DNA from: Ascarosepion bandense
Lineage: Eukaryota > Mollusca > Cephalopoda > Sepiida > Sepiidae
NCBI GenBank assembly: GCA_037127315.1
Contig: JBBBDQ010001187.1
Coordinates: 1,436,001-1,500,000, forward strand
DNA length: 64,000 bases
Direction: 5' to 3'
Every line of letters begins with the position of its first letter. Positions within the stretch are counted from its first letter, which is position 1. Position numbers and translations under genes: made by a program. The notes beneath the pieces are model-generated. The model saw only the letters and a program-made list of their open reading frames with translations, was not told the DNA's origin and searched no databases. Shown here in pieces: positions 32,191-43,318 of this stretch.

Positions 32191-32690
32191 AATTTTACTG
32201 CTACTGTTTTGTAGGGGGATACATAGAAGGAAAGTTATGAGAAAAAGTGAAAGGTTATATGGGGTGTCAGGAAGTGGGTAAGAGAAGGATGAGGATACTG
32301 ATGAGAGTTGAGTTAACGAAGAGGGATCATGAGAGTGAGGATGCAGGTTAGTGAGATAGGAGACGACAATTGACTTTACGTATAAATTCTTGGAGATTGT
32401 AGCTGTCGGGGAACCAAGTAAACGGGAGGAATTCCACAGGCGTGAAGTGCTAGAAAAAAAAGCTGATGGAGTATAAACTGCGTTTACATTTTATTGGTTT
32501 CACAGTAAATGGGTGAGACGTATTTGTTAATCTTGGGCTTGAGTAAACTCAAATATAGAGGGCACCAGTGAGCTAAGTTCAGCGGAGCAGAAGCCGTGAA
32601 AGTATTTGTAGAAGAGACACTGAGAAGCCACGTTGCAGCGGTGAGAAAGTGTCTGTATCTGAGCTGCAAAATCGGTATCGATCACATTAC
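32191..32690 (-). pseudogene. LINE-A fragment within a TATC array
   Basis: Antisense LINE-A 3'UTR ('ggtgtcaggaagtgggtaag') and C-terminal coding region up to 'cggtgagaaagtgtctgtat'. TATC repeats flank both sides (to 32190 and from 32694), so it probably inserted into the array. The usual LINE-A tail is absent. Confidence 0.75.
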
Positions 32691-32693
32691 ATT

Positions 32694-32694
32694 A

Positions 32695-32734
<40 letters not shown>

Positions 32735-32735
32735 T
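32694..32735. repeat. (TATC)n microsatellite
   Basis: Continuation of the TATC array beyond the LINE-A piece. Confidence 0.95.
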
Positions 32736-32757
32736 TAAAGTGTGTAATGGATAAATT

Positions 32758-33180
32758 ACACGAAATAGAAAATAATACTGACATCTCATTTTAAAAGATA
32801 TGTTTAGCAAAATGACACAAAAATATATTGAAATATAAAAGTGGACATCTATTTAATAAAACTGACATTCGCATCAACCACAGCCTCCATGCGACTTCGA
32901 AATCCTCTGCACTTCTTATGGATTGTCTCCTAGTCAAATTCGGTGAATGCGACCATAGACCTTACCTTCAGTTCATCTTTAGTGTTACAACGAATTTTGT
33001 TGTATTTTCATGCAAATGCACCCCACGCATAATATTCAGGGGGGTTGCAATAGAGGGAGTGACGTGACTAGTTGTAAGAGGAGTTTTGGGCGTAGAAATT
33101 GTCTGACAACCGTGAATTGAGTCTCCTACTCAAGTGGCATGGTGCAGAGTCCTTTTGCCATACATAGGTTAAAAAATATT
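32758..33180 (-). pseudogene. mariner-type transposase remnant, C-terminal
   Basis: The terminal block 'atactgacatctcattttaa' matches 14885-14930. The minus strand gives, across stops, NIMRGVHLHENTTKF and RRQSIRSAEDFEVAWRLWLM, the region after the last catalytic Asp in mariner transposases. Heavily mutated. Confidence 0.5.
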
Positions 33181-33299
33181 TTCACATAAATAGCACATCA
33201 AGAAACCAATGATAAATTATTAAAAACTCACTTAAGTGTCCTACAGATTACGAGCTTGTGCAATCATGTCTCTTTCGCAGCATGACTCACTAGACAGAG

Positions 33300-33515
33300 A
33301 GTTTTCCAGCAGTAGTTTGGCAATCTTTTTGTCAATCAAGGCTATTGAACTCAATCTGTGCTGCTATTTAACCCATTGATGGAACAAGAAGAGATAATTC
33401 ACACATTTATTCATGGGTATTTTGCGCGTAAGTGAATACATCAAATTCAACTAGAATTACATATCAGCTTTCCGATTTCTCATTCCAAGGAGATATCCAT
33501 AGCACCACAACGCAT
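33300..33515 (-). mobile_element. SINE2 copy
   Basis: Antisense SINE2: 'tatttaacccattgatggaa', 'gcgcgtaagtgaatac', and the head 'agcaccacaacgcat'. Confidence 0.6.
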
Positions 33516-33519
33516 ATAA

Positions 33520-34530
33520 AACACAATAATGACATAATTTCAGAATTCACAGAAAAATCTACTTTCAGACTGTTTTTTTTTAAGAAATTGTCATGAACTT
33601 CCTAAAATGTTGTACATTTATACTAAGGAAACAAAATATTATCTCTTATCAAGAATTATAAAAAGCATTAGTGCTAAAGGATATATCTTTCGGATTATTT
33701 TCATTTAGTAACAATTTCTGGAAACCAGTGTGTTCTATTTAATGTATTTCCCTGCTAATATCTTGATACTTCCAGCAATCAACGGTATTGTCATGTAGTT
33801 AGATATATGCAGATAAGGATTTTCTTTCTTTCAAACGTATCCCTTATAAACTGAGTCATTATTTTACATAAAAGCTAATTTTCCACCTTTCTACGTTAAT
33901 TCCAACAAAATCTCGTGAGGAGCAATCACTTTCTAAGTTTTCTCAACCGTGAACAACCAATTAAGAGAATACATTTTCTATTATCTGCTGATGATGCGAG
34001 TTTTTCTCAATGGGTTGGATCTTTCATTTCAATGTCTTCTTTGACCATAAGCAGTGCAATACAGTAGACAAACTGAATGGATGAGGCACGAGGTGAAACT
34101 ATTTTATCTTCCCTTTCGATTCAATAGAAATACCGATTATTTCGAAGGAAAAAGAATGCCAGGTATATAATTGCTAACGGATGTCAAATATTTCTCAGTC
34201 ATATCTGCTTCGGATTGTAAACGGATACAGTGTAATTCTTCACACAACGAAATCAATAATACATCGGTGTTAATGTTTTTCTGGTAGTCGATTAGTTTTG
34301 AGATTATTTCTCAAATTGTAAGATAGTTAGAGATGTGGTAATAGATACGTACATTGGCTGTACATTAGCAGCGAGATAATACTTTTCATATTAATTATGT
34401 ATTCTTATGCTAGAAAAAGAATCAGTTATGATTCGGTATAAGAGAATCAATTAGAATGTATAGACATGCAAATATTATCTATGTTAAATAGACAAACCCT
34501 TTAACACAAATCAACAAAACAGTTCTTAAG
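33520..34530. other. Unassigned intergenic DNA
   Basis: About 1 kb of AT-rich sequence without a recognised gene or repeat. Confidence 0.4.

Positions 34531-34532
<2 letters not shown>

Positions 34533-34567
<35 letters not shown>
34533..34567. repeat. (AT)n microsatellite
   Basis: Abuts the F2 foldback copy. Confidence 0.95.
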
Positions 34568-34570
<3 letters not shown>

Positions 34571-34886
34571 TATCGAGACAGCAAGTAATTTTCTAGACAT
34601 ATGCTATTAAATATAAGAGACAATGAATGTCTATTATGTTTAATCATGAGCCGTTCTAAACGTCGTATTTTTGCTTTAATTTCAGTTGAAAATAAAGACA
34701 AAAATTCTCCAACATTTGGATAATTATTTATTGGTTTTCTTCTAAGCTTTCGGCTCACATGAGCCATCTTCAGAGAGGTAGTTTAAGCGGAGTTTTATGT
34801 CAATACAAAATAAAATCGTCGGTAATGGTGGATTTTATAATATTTCAGTTTAAACTACCTCTCTGAAGATGGCTCATGTGAGCGTA
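34568..34886. mobile_element. Foldback element, family F2 (copy a)
   Basis: The left part ('gacagcaagtaattttctag' through 'caacatttggataatt') matches the inverse right part of the copy at 60263-60650. The inner 36-bp arms (34749-34785 and 34849-34884) are inverted copies carrying CTCTGAAGATGGCTCATG. The outer right arm is missing, replaced by a LINE-A tail. Confidence 0.6.
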
Positions 34887-34931
34887 TTACTGGCAGTGGA
34901 ATGCCTTGCTTGGGGTGAAATGATTAAAAAA
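34886..34931 (+). pseudogene. LINE-A 3' tail scrap
   Basis: 'ggcagtggaatgccttgctt' followed by 'ggggtgaaatgattaaaa', the LINE-A terminal tail only. Confidence 0.7.
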
Positions 34932-34938
34932 AAATTAG

Positions 34939-35790
34939 TTGTCGATGGGTAATGTTTTGCTATTTGAATCTTTTTTCGTGCATGCTCGTTGTTTGCTTTC
35001 GATTTGGTTGACTGCGAAATATATTAGGGTCAGGTGTGCACCGTCTGTGAGGGAACAGCACCAAGACGCAATTCACGTCGCCATAACCTTATGTAATGCC
35101 TGGAATATCGCTCTCGAAGCTCTACTACGAACAATTCAAAGTGTTTGGTTTCAATCTGCGTACAGCGCAGCTGATTCAGAAATATTTCGATAAATCTAAT
35201 AATTATTATGAAGATGTTTGGAGCGATCACAAGTGATTTTGACATTATGACTCAGTTCGTTTCTCCGCAGTGTCTCAAACCCACCACGGAGTCCTACACT
35301 AAGTGTCTTGAGGAGGTAATGCTGCCCTGAAATAAGAGGGTGGCTCCTGGAAGACTCTTTGACTGGCAAGAAACCTTTGCAGCAAACCACACAAGCAGGG
35401 GAAAATAGTCAGAGCTGTCAGACAATTACTGTGACCGCCTAACCCTTTACATCTCCCCAGACTGCAACCCTCTTTTTTTATATATATGGGGCGCAGTTGA
35501 GGGATAATTATGTATGTGGCGGAGTTGAGTTCTTCTAAAACAAAAGATGACATGAAGGTTTTTTGGCAGATTTTAATAACTTACCAGACCGCGAAAAAGA
35601 GATGCGGAGATTTCGTAGTCCTCTGGAGGCCGCAACTTGAAGTTAACGACAACTGTATTAAATAATTTTACTCTTTCGTATTTCATGATATTTTTCGGTT
35701 AATTTGAGAAATATGTCTGCTAAAATGAGATGGCAGTGTTATTTTCAATTTTGCATAAATTAGACGACAATTCATCCATCGCACACTATT
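34939..35790 (+). pseudogene. mariner-type transposase pseudogene
   Basis: Frame-jumping plus-strand translation follows a mariner transposase: an N-terminal part (35030-35200); then MFGAITSDFDIMTQF and YTKCLEEVMLP; FDWQETFAANHTSRGK, corresponding to the W-Q-D-x-A-P-x-H region with the Asp changed; and YISPDCNPLFLYIWGAVEG, corresponding to SPDLNPxDYxxW. The terminal block 'aaatgagatggcagtgttat' (about 35725) matches the other mariner remnants in reverse orientation. Stops and a changed catalytic Asp show it is dead. Confidence 0.65.
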
Positions 35791-35799
35791 ACTTTTTTA

Positions 35800-36145
35800 T
35801 TTCTGATGTGAGCCGAATATCTTTAAGGTACGTGTTTCTCTGAAGAGGCAGAGATAAAGTTGAAAATAAAATTCTATTTAATGCAATCGATTTTAGTCTC
35901 TAGTGGTTCATACAGAATGCACCAATTTTTTTCTCTCTCTTAGCGAACGCTCATAAATCCTTACCCCTAGCTTCCAAGATGATATCATTTGACGTCTTTA
36001 CAAAATAGACTCTATTGTGCTGTTTTCAATAATCTGCGAAGCTGTCCACAAGTCTTTTATTAATAATAAATCCTTTTTTAGATAAAAATATTTTGCTTCT
36101 CTTTTCAAGACTCTCTTCTGGATTCTCAAAAAGATATAAGAATTC
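35800..36145. other. Unassigned intergenic DNA
   Basis: No recognised feature. Confidence 0.4.
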
Positions 36146-36186
<41 letters not shown>

Positions 36187-36433
36187 GTGTGTGTGTTTGT
36201 GTACATGAATATACATATATGTATACATATATTAATATACATATATATGTATAAGTATATGAATATACATATATATGTATATGTATATGAATATATATAT
36301 ATATATGTGTGTGTATGTACATGAATATAAATATATATATATGTATATGTCTATTAATATACATATATATATGTATATGAATATACATATATATGTATAC
36401 GTATATGAATATACATATATATGTATATGAATA

Positions 36434-36475
<42 letters not shown>
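36146..36475. repeat. AT tract and 'ATATGTATATGAATATACAT' minisatellite
   Basis: Pure AT (36148-36184), then about ten degenerate units of a 20- to 26-bp AT/GT-rich repeat with GAATATA cores, then another AT tract to 36472. Long minus-strand frames (HIYIYIY) are translation of this repeat. Confidence 0.9.
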
Positions 36476-36476
<1 letters not shown>

Positions 36477-37200
36477 GCATTCGTCTTTTCTTGTATGAAT
36501 GATCTTTGCCATTCATTCCTCTTTTGTAGGTTATTTTCGGACTTTGTGTGGCTTAGTGAGGCATGATTGATCCAATTCTGTTACTGACAGAATAGGTACT
36601 ATCTCCAAGCAGAGGAAAGGGAAATAACTCATATAGACCTACTCTATATTCGCATTTTTTTTCTTTTTTACAATAATTGTTAGTCAATAGTGAACGTTAT
36701 TTCCGAACTGCCTCTCCATACTGAAGCAATAATCAATTGTTTACAAAAACAAAAAACTACACAATACGTAACCTATAAGATAATTATCATTTTCGACGTT
36801 CTCGTCCCTTCAAGATATTGAACATCACGACTCTCTAAAGTTTCCTACTGTTTACAGAAGAAATAATATTTGGTTCTTTATATATATCTTCTAAAATCTG
36901 TTTTCTCAACTTCTGTTCTTTTCTTGTTCTCACTCTTTTATTATGCTTTGCTTTCTTCTGATATCATTTTATATTCACTAAACCCTTGTATCTGCGTTGT
37001 TTTGTTGACTTTCTAGAGGTGAAAAGATAAAAAACTAGTTCCGCCATCTGTTTACTCAAACACATTATTTAGGTGATCCGTTGATTTAAATCCGACTTGT
37101 GATGGACTTAAAAACCGAGAGGAAATTTGCAAGCACACTTTCCTCATCCGAGAAATTAAAAGTTTTTCTTTCACATCTATATATTATACTGTCATTCTAA
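36476..37200. other. Unassigned intergenic DNA
   Basis: No recognised feature. Confidence 0.4.
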
Positions 37201-37204
37201 GCGA

Positions 37205-37588
37205 GACAGTACTGCCTGGTGCGTAGGGACTTACAGAATTGGAAAGAGAAACAGGTCACAAGAGGAGTCGCAGAATGTCTAAGAGAAGGTTGAAGAGAGA
37301 TGCGTGAGAGTAAAGAGACCATGGAGAAAGCAAGATCCTAGGGTTGTCTGAGAACGGATTCGAGAGAAGGAGACAAGAGATGGTAACCGAAATTACATTT
37401 AATTTTTTGGAGTTTGTAGCTGTCTCGGAAGCAAGTATACGGAAGGGAACTCCAAAGGGGGAAAACGAGAGAAAATAATCTGATAGAGTAGAAGTAGCAG
37501 TTGCATTCAATTAGTTCCATTGTAAAATGATGGGACCTAGTTGTTAATCTAGTAGCTTGATTAGGTTCATGCAGAGGTGTCACTTGAA
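37205..37588 (-). pseudogene. LINE-A C-terminus downstream of the 30-bp array
   Basis: The minus strand encodes ATRLTTRSHHFTMELIECNC, SLPYTCFRDSYKLQKIKCNF and HLL, then antisense 3'UTR. It is the direct continuation, on the element strand, of the LINE-A segment that borders the array at 39510-39600. Confidence 0.8.
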
Positions 37589-39510
37589 AGATAATCTCAT
37601 AGGAGCAGAATCCTGGGAAGCTAAACTCATACGAGCAGAGTCCTTGAAAAGTACGCTTATATGAGCAGAATCCTTAAAATGTAAGCTCATAGAATCAGAA
37701 ACCTTGAAAGATAATCTCATAGGAGCAGAATCCTTGAAAGATAAGCTCATACGAGATGAATGTTTGAAAGCTAAGCTCATATGATCAGAATCCTTGAAAG
37801 ATAAGCTCATAGGAGCAGAATCGATGAAACCTAAGCACATAGGGACAGAATCCTTGAAAGCTAGGCACATAGGAGCAGAATCATTGAAAGATAAGCTCAT
37901 AGGAGCAGAATCCTTGAAAGCTAATCTCATACGAGAAGAATCCTTGAAACTAGGCACATTCGAGCAGAACCCTTAAAAGATAAGCTCATAGTAGCAGAAT
38001 CCTTGAAAGGAAAGTTCAAAGAAGAAGAATCCTTGAAAGCTAAGCTCATAGGAGCAGAATCCTTGAAAGCTAAGCTCATAGGATCAGAACCATTGGATGA
38101 TAAGCTCATAGGAGCAGAATCCTTTAAAGATAAGCTCATAGGAAAAGAATATTTTAAAGATAAGCTCATAGGATCAGAACCCTAGAAAGCTAAGCTCCTA
38201 CAAGCAGAATCCTTTGAAACATAAGCTCATAGGAGCAGAATCCTTGATAGATAAGCTCATAGGAAAAGAATCCTTGAAATCTAAGGTCATAGGAGAAGAA
38301 TCTTTGAACACTAAGGTCATACGAGCAGAATCCTTGAAAGCTAAGATCATAGAAGCAGAATCCATGACAGCTAAGCTCAGATGATCAGAATCCTTGGATG
38401 ATAAGTTCATAGGAGCACAGTCATTGAAAGATAAGCTCATAGGAGCAGAATCCTTTAAAGATAAGCTCATAGGAACAGAATCCTTTAAAGATAAGCTCAT
38501 AGGAGAAGAATCTTTGAAAATTAAGCTCATACGAGCAGAAACCTTGAGCTCATAGAAGCAAAGTCCTTGAAAGAGAAGCTCATACGAGATAGATTTTGAA
38601 AGATAAGCTCATAGGATCAGAATCCTTGTAAGCTAAGCTCATAGGAGCAGAATCCTTGAAAGATAATCTCATAGGAGCAGAATCCTTGAAAGCTAAGCTC
38701 ATAGGGCAGAATCGTTACAAATTAAGCTCATACAAGCAAAATCCTTGAAAACTAAGCTCATGCGAGATGAATGCTTGAAACCTAAGCTCATAGGATCAGA
38801 GTCCTTGTAAGCTAAGCTCATAGGATCAGAACCCTTGAAAGCTAAGCTCATACAAGCAAAATCCTTGAAAGCTAAGCTCATATGAGCAGAATCCTTGAGA
38901 GATCAGCTCATAGAAGCAGAGTCCTTGAAAGCTAAGCTCATACGAGCAGAATCCTTGAAATCTAAGCTAATAGAAGTAGAGTCCTTGAAAGCTAAGCTCA
39001 GAGGATCAGAATCCTTGGATGATAAGTTCATAGGAGCAGAATCCTTGAAAGATAAGCTCATAGGAACAGAATCCTTTAAAGATAAGCTCATAGGATCGGA
39101 ACATTTAAAGGATAAGCTTACAGGAGCAGAATCCTTTGAAAGTTAAGCTCATAGGAGCAGAATCCTTGAAAGATTAGCTCAAAGGAAAAGAATCCTTTGA
39201 AAGTTAAGCTCATACGAGCAGAATCCTTGAAAGCTAAGCTCATAGAATCACAGTCCTTGAGAGCTAAGCTCATAGGATCAGAATCCTTGGATGATAAATT
39301 CACAGGATCAAAATCCTTGAAAGATAAGCTCATAGGATCAGAATCCTTGAAAGCTAAGTTCATACAAGCAAAATCCTTGAAAGCAAAGCTCAAACCAGAT
39401 GAATGCTTGAAAGCTAAGTTCATAGGACCAGACTCCTTGAAAGCTAAGCTCATAGGAGCAGAATCCTTGAAATCTAAGCTCATACAAGCAAAATCCTTGA
39501 AAATATTTAA
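37589..39510 (-). repeat. 30-bp minisatellite derived from LINE-A coding sequence, about 64 units
   Basis: The plus-strand unit is close to AAGCTCATAGGAGCAGAATC plus CTTGAAAGCT. On the minus strand one frame reads FQGFCSYELS per unit, nearly the LINE-A residues FHGFCSNELS found once at the same point in intact copies (for example 41280-41320 and 4498-4530). The array sits exactly between LINE-A segments on both sides. Because the unit is 30 bp, all six frames stay in phase and long frames appear on both strands (KDKLIGAESL on plus, SFKDSAPMSL on minus); they are by-products. Units vary by a few bases, with occasional 28- or 31-bp forms. Confidence 0.9.
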
Positions 39511-39714
39511 AGAAGAGAGAGAAGTCACATCAAGTCGACTAGAAAGTGATTGGAGTTGAGCTACCATGTAAGTAATAGTATTCTTTATATTTTCATCTTC
39601 TCTAAAGCTTACTATTTGCTCATATGTTTGGTCAAATTTATTCATAGAATACTTCAGTAGATCTACATTTCTGAAGCTACAAGTCGCTTCATCATTGAGG
39701 TGATGCTTCAACAT
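39511..39714 (-). pseudogene. LINE-A segment upstream of the 30-bp array
   Basis: The minus strand reads VAQLQSLSSRLDVTSLSSLN and IFKDF, aligning with AELLQSLSHRRDVASLCLF and YKYFHGF of LINE-A and running straight into the array. Residues further upstream (39600-39714) do not match LINE-A clearly. Confidence 0.65.
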
Positions 39715-39779
39715 TCGTTGCTAAACAGGATATTAGATATTGTGTCAGACTTCATTACTCTTTTCCGCTCTTATATCTT

Positions 39780-40035
39780 AATACGTTTCTTAATTTTTAC
39801 AAAACGTCTGCCTCTAACCTAAAGCGCATTTGGATTTCCGCGTCGTAATTTTTGTCCTCTAAGAAAACACTTCCAAAATATTTAAATTAAATTGTTTTAT
39901 TTGGGTATTCCCAATTTCTAATTTTTATCATGCAATTTCTCTTTTGTTAACAATCATGTATTCTGTCTTGCAATTTATAAGAAGGCCTTTCTTCTGTCTT
40001 TCCTTCTGTCGTAGTTATAGCTTCTTTTCTCATAG
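39780..40035 (-). pseudogene. RTE LINE fragment (RT C-terminal region)
   Basis: The plus strand matches 21330-21550 in order: 'catttggatttccgcgtcgt', 'gaaaacacttccaaaatatt', 'atcatgtattctgtcttgca'. It corresponds to the EFKYLGSVL region of the RTE RT. Stops throughout. Confidence 0.6.
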
Positions 40036-40857
40036 ATAGAATTTTTTAACTGAATATGTGAAAATAATGTTTCATCTTAATATGTAAATGCATCGTGACA
40101 AGGATAATTCTAAGAAATCATATACGAATTAAAAATATATTTTCCATCTTACACCGTGCACATGTATCGCAAGCATAATATTAATAATTCAATAGTTAAA
40201 TAATTGTTTTATTCGTTTTCACAATATATATATATATATATATATATATGAGCATGTTTGAAAACATTCATTGTTTTCGTGACAAATATAATGTCTCTTA
40301 TTTTCAATAACAACATCGTAAATGTCAAAAGTAACTAACGTTTTTATCCAACAAATAAACATAAGTCACAACATGTGACCGTATACGTACTCGTATTGAT
40401 TAAACTTATATTTGGTCTCATGTCGTTACGTAGATATTATAAATTGTCCACTCATAAGATACTTTCTACGTCGATTACTAATTAATTTTTAATTCACATA
40501 GTTAGAAATATCTTTCGAAACTTCTGTCGATGTTTAATAATTGATTAGGCTATTAATTACGCAAATCATGTGATTGCATAAGTAGAGTAGTCCTGGGTTT
40601 GACGAGAAAGTACGTCCGGCAGCTAGGTCTCTTATCGAGATATTGGATGTTTGATGGGCATGGAACCTTATCTAAATTGGTATTTTCATATATGAACCCT
40701 AAACAAAAATAAAACACTATCGAAGTAAAAAAATGAACACATTTTATAGTAAAACAAAGGCAATACATTTTATATAAAAAATACGAATAATACATATTTA
40801 TAGCAAATTGACCAACAACAGCATTCTGATGGGCGTGCAATTATGTTCAAGCTATGT
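40036..40857. other. Unassigned DNA with one AT tract
   Basis: AT tract at 40224-40249; otherwise no recognised feature. Confidence 0.5.
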
Positions 40858-41405
40858 AGTTTTTTTAATCATATCGCCCAAAGTAAGGCAGTTTACTGAC
40901 GCAGGTGCGCAGGGGCTTCATAGGAGGAAAGGTATGAGAAAGAGTAACAGGTTATAGGGGGTGTCAGGAAGTGGATAAGAGAAGGATGAGAATACTTATG
41001 AGTATGGAGTGGATGGAGAAGCAAGTGTGAGAGAAAGAGAGGATGCAAGTCATTGAGACAGGAGATGAGTATTGACTTTTCATCTAAATTCATTTAAATC
41101 TTGAAGGTTACATCTGTCGAGGAAGCAAGTAAACGAACTGGAATTCCACTGGTAGGAATTGCGAGAAAAGAAGCTGCTGGAGTAAAAGTTGTGTTTACAT
41201 TTTATTGGTTTCACAAGAAAAAGGAGGGACCCAGTTGCTAATTCTGTGGCTCGAGTAAATTCATACACAGGGGACACCAGAGAGCTAAGCTCATTGGAGC
41301 AGAAGCCGTGAAAGTATTTTTAGAATAGACTCAGGGAAGCCACATAGCGCAGGTGAGAAAGTGATTGTATCTGAGCTGCCAAGTCGGGTTTGATATGGTT
41401 GAAGA
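40858..41405 (-). pseudogene. LINE-A 3' fragment
   Basis: Reversed tail 'aatcatatcgcccaaagtaa', antisense 3'UTR, then the coding end TELATGSLLFLVKPIKCKHN and FYSSSFFSRNSYQWNSS, up to 'caggtgagaaagtgattgta'. It shows the single, unexpanded version of the 30-bp segment ('agctaagctcattggagcag' at 41284). Confidence 0.75.
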
Positions 41406-42445
41406 TACAGAATTATGTTAAAAATTTTTAAATTTCAGCATTAAATACACCATAGAAGATGAGATATGACTAAACATAATCAAATATTCACATTAATTGC
41501 ACAAGATGGTGAAACACATGATTAATATGATTTCCGTAGTTCTTACTATAGGTACTGAAACTAGAATTATTTTTATTGCTGTAATTTAACAACTCCAGCA
41601 CGAATATCTAAGAAAATATTAAATTTTATTAAAGTTTACGCAGCTTCTAATCTGTCATGTAAATTGATTATAATATGAGAACCTAACGTGACGCAAATAC
41701 ATTTTCTCACAAGATCTGATTTCTAAAACTTGTTGAAATTCATAATACGGGTTTCTTAATTGATAGTAAAATATGCAAAAACAAAAAAAAAAAAAACGAG
41801 ACGAAAATAAACTACAGATTATCGTCACTAATACTAGACATGTTCTCCCTAAAATTAAATTCCGTATACTGAAAAACATTAAAAGATTTGATTTGGGTTA
41901 ATGATGGCCCTGTTTAGTAATTAGCAATTTTTCATGAACAATTCTATCGAATTCTTAACGATTTGTTTAAAACAATGTACAAATTTAATTATTCGTTAAT
42001 TTCAATCGTATTAACTAAAATAGTTTTTTTAATATTAAAATATAAATTTTAATATATTTCTTTTAAAGAAAGCAATATTTCACACTCTTGCAAACGCATT
42101 GAAGTAACCGGCGTAAATGTTGTTTTAATAACGTTTCAATGAGCTCATATTCACAATATTCGGTTCGAGTGGGCGAGCAAAAGAAAAAAGTAAATCCGTT
42201 TCCGCGATTTGTTACGAATGTTCGCTTATATGAGTTGTGCATGGAAGTAATTTTGTGTAAATATATATAAAAAAAAACTTTGCACAAATTTGTTCGTTTT
42301 AGTAAAACATGAACACACATGAAGAAACGCACAAACACACAACCTCCCACACACACACAGGCGAATGAAAACAATCACACATACACACAGACATATATAT
42401 ATTCATTGAGGGAAACGATGCTTTATTTTCTCATATACGCTCTTA
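41406..42445. other. Unassigned AT-rich DNA
   Basis: No recognised gene; a CA-rich stretch begins near 42300. Confidence 0.4.
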
Positions 42446-42499
42446 TCATTTAACATAATATACATTCATTTCGACAAGCAAGACATGAGTAGTTGGGAT

Positions 42500-42508
42500 C
42501 ACACACGC

Positions 42509-42546
<38 letters not shown>

Positions 42547-42608
42547 ACATATATACACATATATATAGATATATACATATACATATATGTGTGTGTGTGT
42601 GTGTGTGC
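42500..42608. repeat. CA / AT / GT compound microsatellite
   Basis: CA (42505-42541), AT-rich (42550-42590) and GT (42589-42608) form a near-palindromic block next to foldback F1-c. Confidence 0.9.
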
Positions 42609-42609
42609 G

Positions 42610-42780
42610 AATGTTGGAAAAAGTAATAGGGTTGTTCCAATGAGAGAAATTGGTATAGAATAAAAAAATGTGAGAGGCCGTGACGTTTTCTTTAAAGAGG
42701 TTATTTATTGTTGTTATTATTATCCATGTTATAATACATTAAATTTCCATAATATGGAGTAGTTTTAAAGCTTTCATTAT
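42610..42780. mobile_element. Foldback element F1 (copy c), one arm only
   Basis: 'aatagggttgttccaatgag', 'aattggtatagaataaaa' and 'tttattgttgttattatta' match the outer arms of F1-a and F1-b. The second arm is absent. Confidence 0.65.
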
Positions 42781-42967
42781 ACTCGAGCAACGCCTGGCTA
42801 TCCTACTAGTATAAATATAGTGTTGGTTTGTGACAATGCTTGGCGTCAAGATTGCTGTTTTTCTTTGAAAAATAGCCCGGAGGATTGAGGACAAATTTGC
42901 CTTTCACTAAACTTTGAACTCGACAGAACACTGCGTAATTATGTGATAAGCTTCTCAGCATTAATTC

Positions 42968-42972
<5 letters not shown>

Positions 42973-43041
<69 letters not shown>
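42973..43041. repeat. (CT)n-(AT)n microsatellite
   Basis: CT 42973-43006, then AT to 43041. Confidence 0.95.
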
Positions 43042-43045
<4 letters not shown>

Positions 43046-43149
43046 GTCTTACCCACAAGAACATTCTTAATTCTGTTCTTTTGGACCCTGCTTAACTGGC
43101 TGAAAAAGGGTAACGAATTGTTTTTATATTTCCATAAAAATCATTCCCT

Positions 43150-43225
43150 ACAATCGGCTGATGAAGTACAATTAACTGTACTGAAACATGATAGATTTTT
43201 ATAGCGATGTAAAATGTTTTATCAT
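43150..43225 (+). ncRNA. Partial hammerhead-like motif
   Basis: CTGATGA (43158-43164), a perfect 6-bp helix II (AGTACA 43165-43170 with TGTACT 43177-43182) and GAAAC (43183-43187) give the conserved core in correct spacing. ATGATA near 43188 can pair with TATCAT near 43222 as helix III, but no good cleavage triplet or helix I partner was found, so this copy looks incomplete. Its 3' side 'ataataaaaatatta' followed by an AT tract is shared with the repeat at 1830. Confidence 0.35.
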
Positions 43226-43258
43226 AACTACTTATAATAAAAATATTACATAGATGAA

Positions 43259-43267
<9 letters not shown>

Positions 43268-43310
<43 letters not shown>
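43268..43310. repeat. (AT)n microsatellite
   Basis: Pure AT tract. Confidence 0.95.

Positions 43311-43318
<8 letters not shown>

Noticed and set aside
31765..32214. 149-codon frame [10 protein letters not shown] as a gene
   Set aside because: It is the translation of a TATC microsatellite.
36026..36516. Long IYIYIHIH frames as membrane proteins
   Set aside because: They are translated AT/GT-rich minisatellite sequence.
37580..39714. Long ORFs of decapeptide repeats on both strands (KDKLIGAESL; SFKDSAPMSL) as a repetitive structural protein
   Set aside because: The 30-bp period keeps every frame open, and the unit derives from a LINE coding segment; no start, splice or non-repeat domain supports a real protein.
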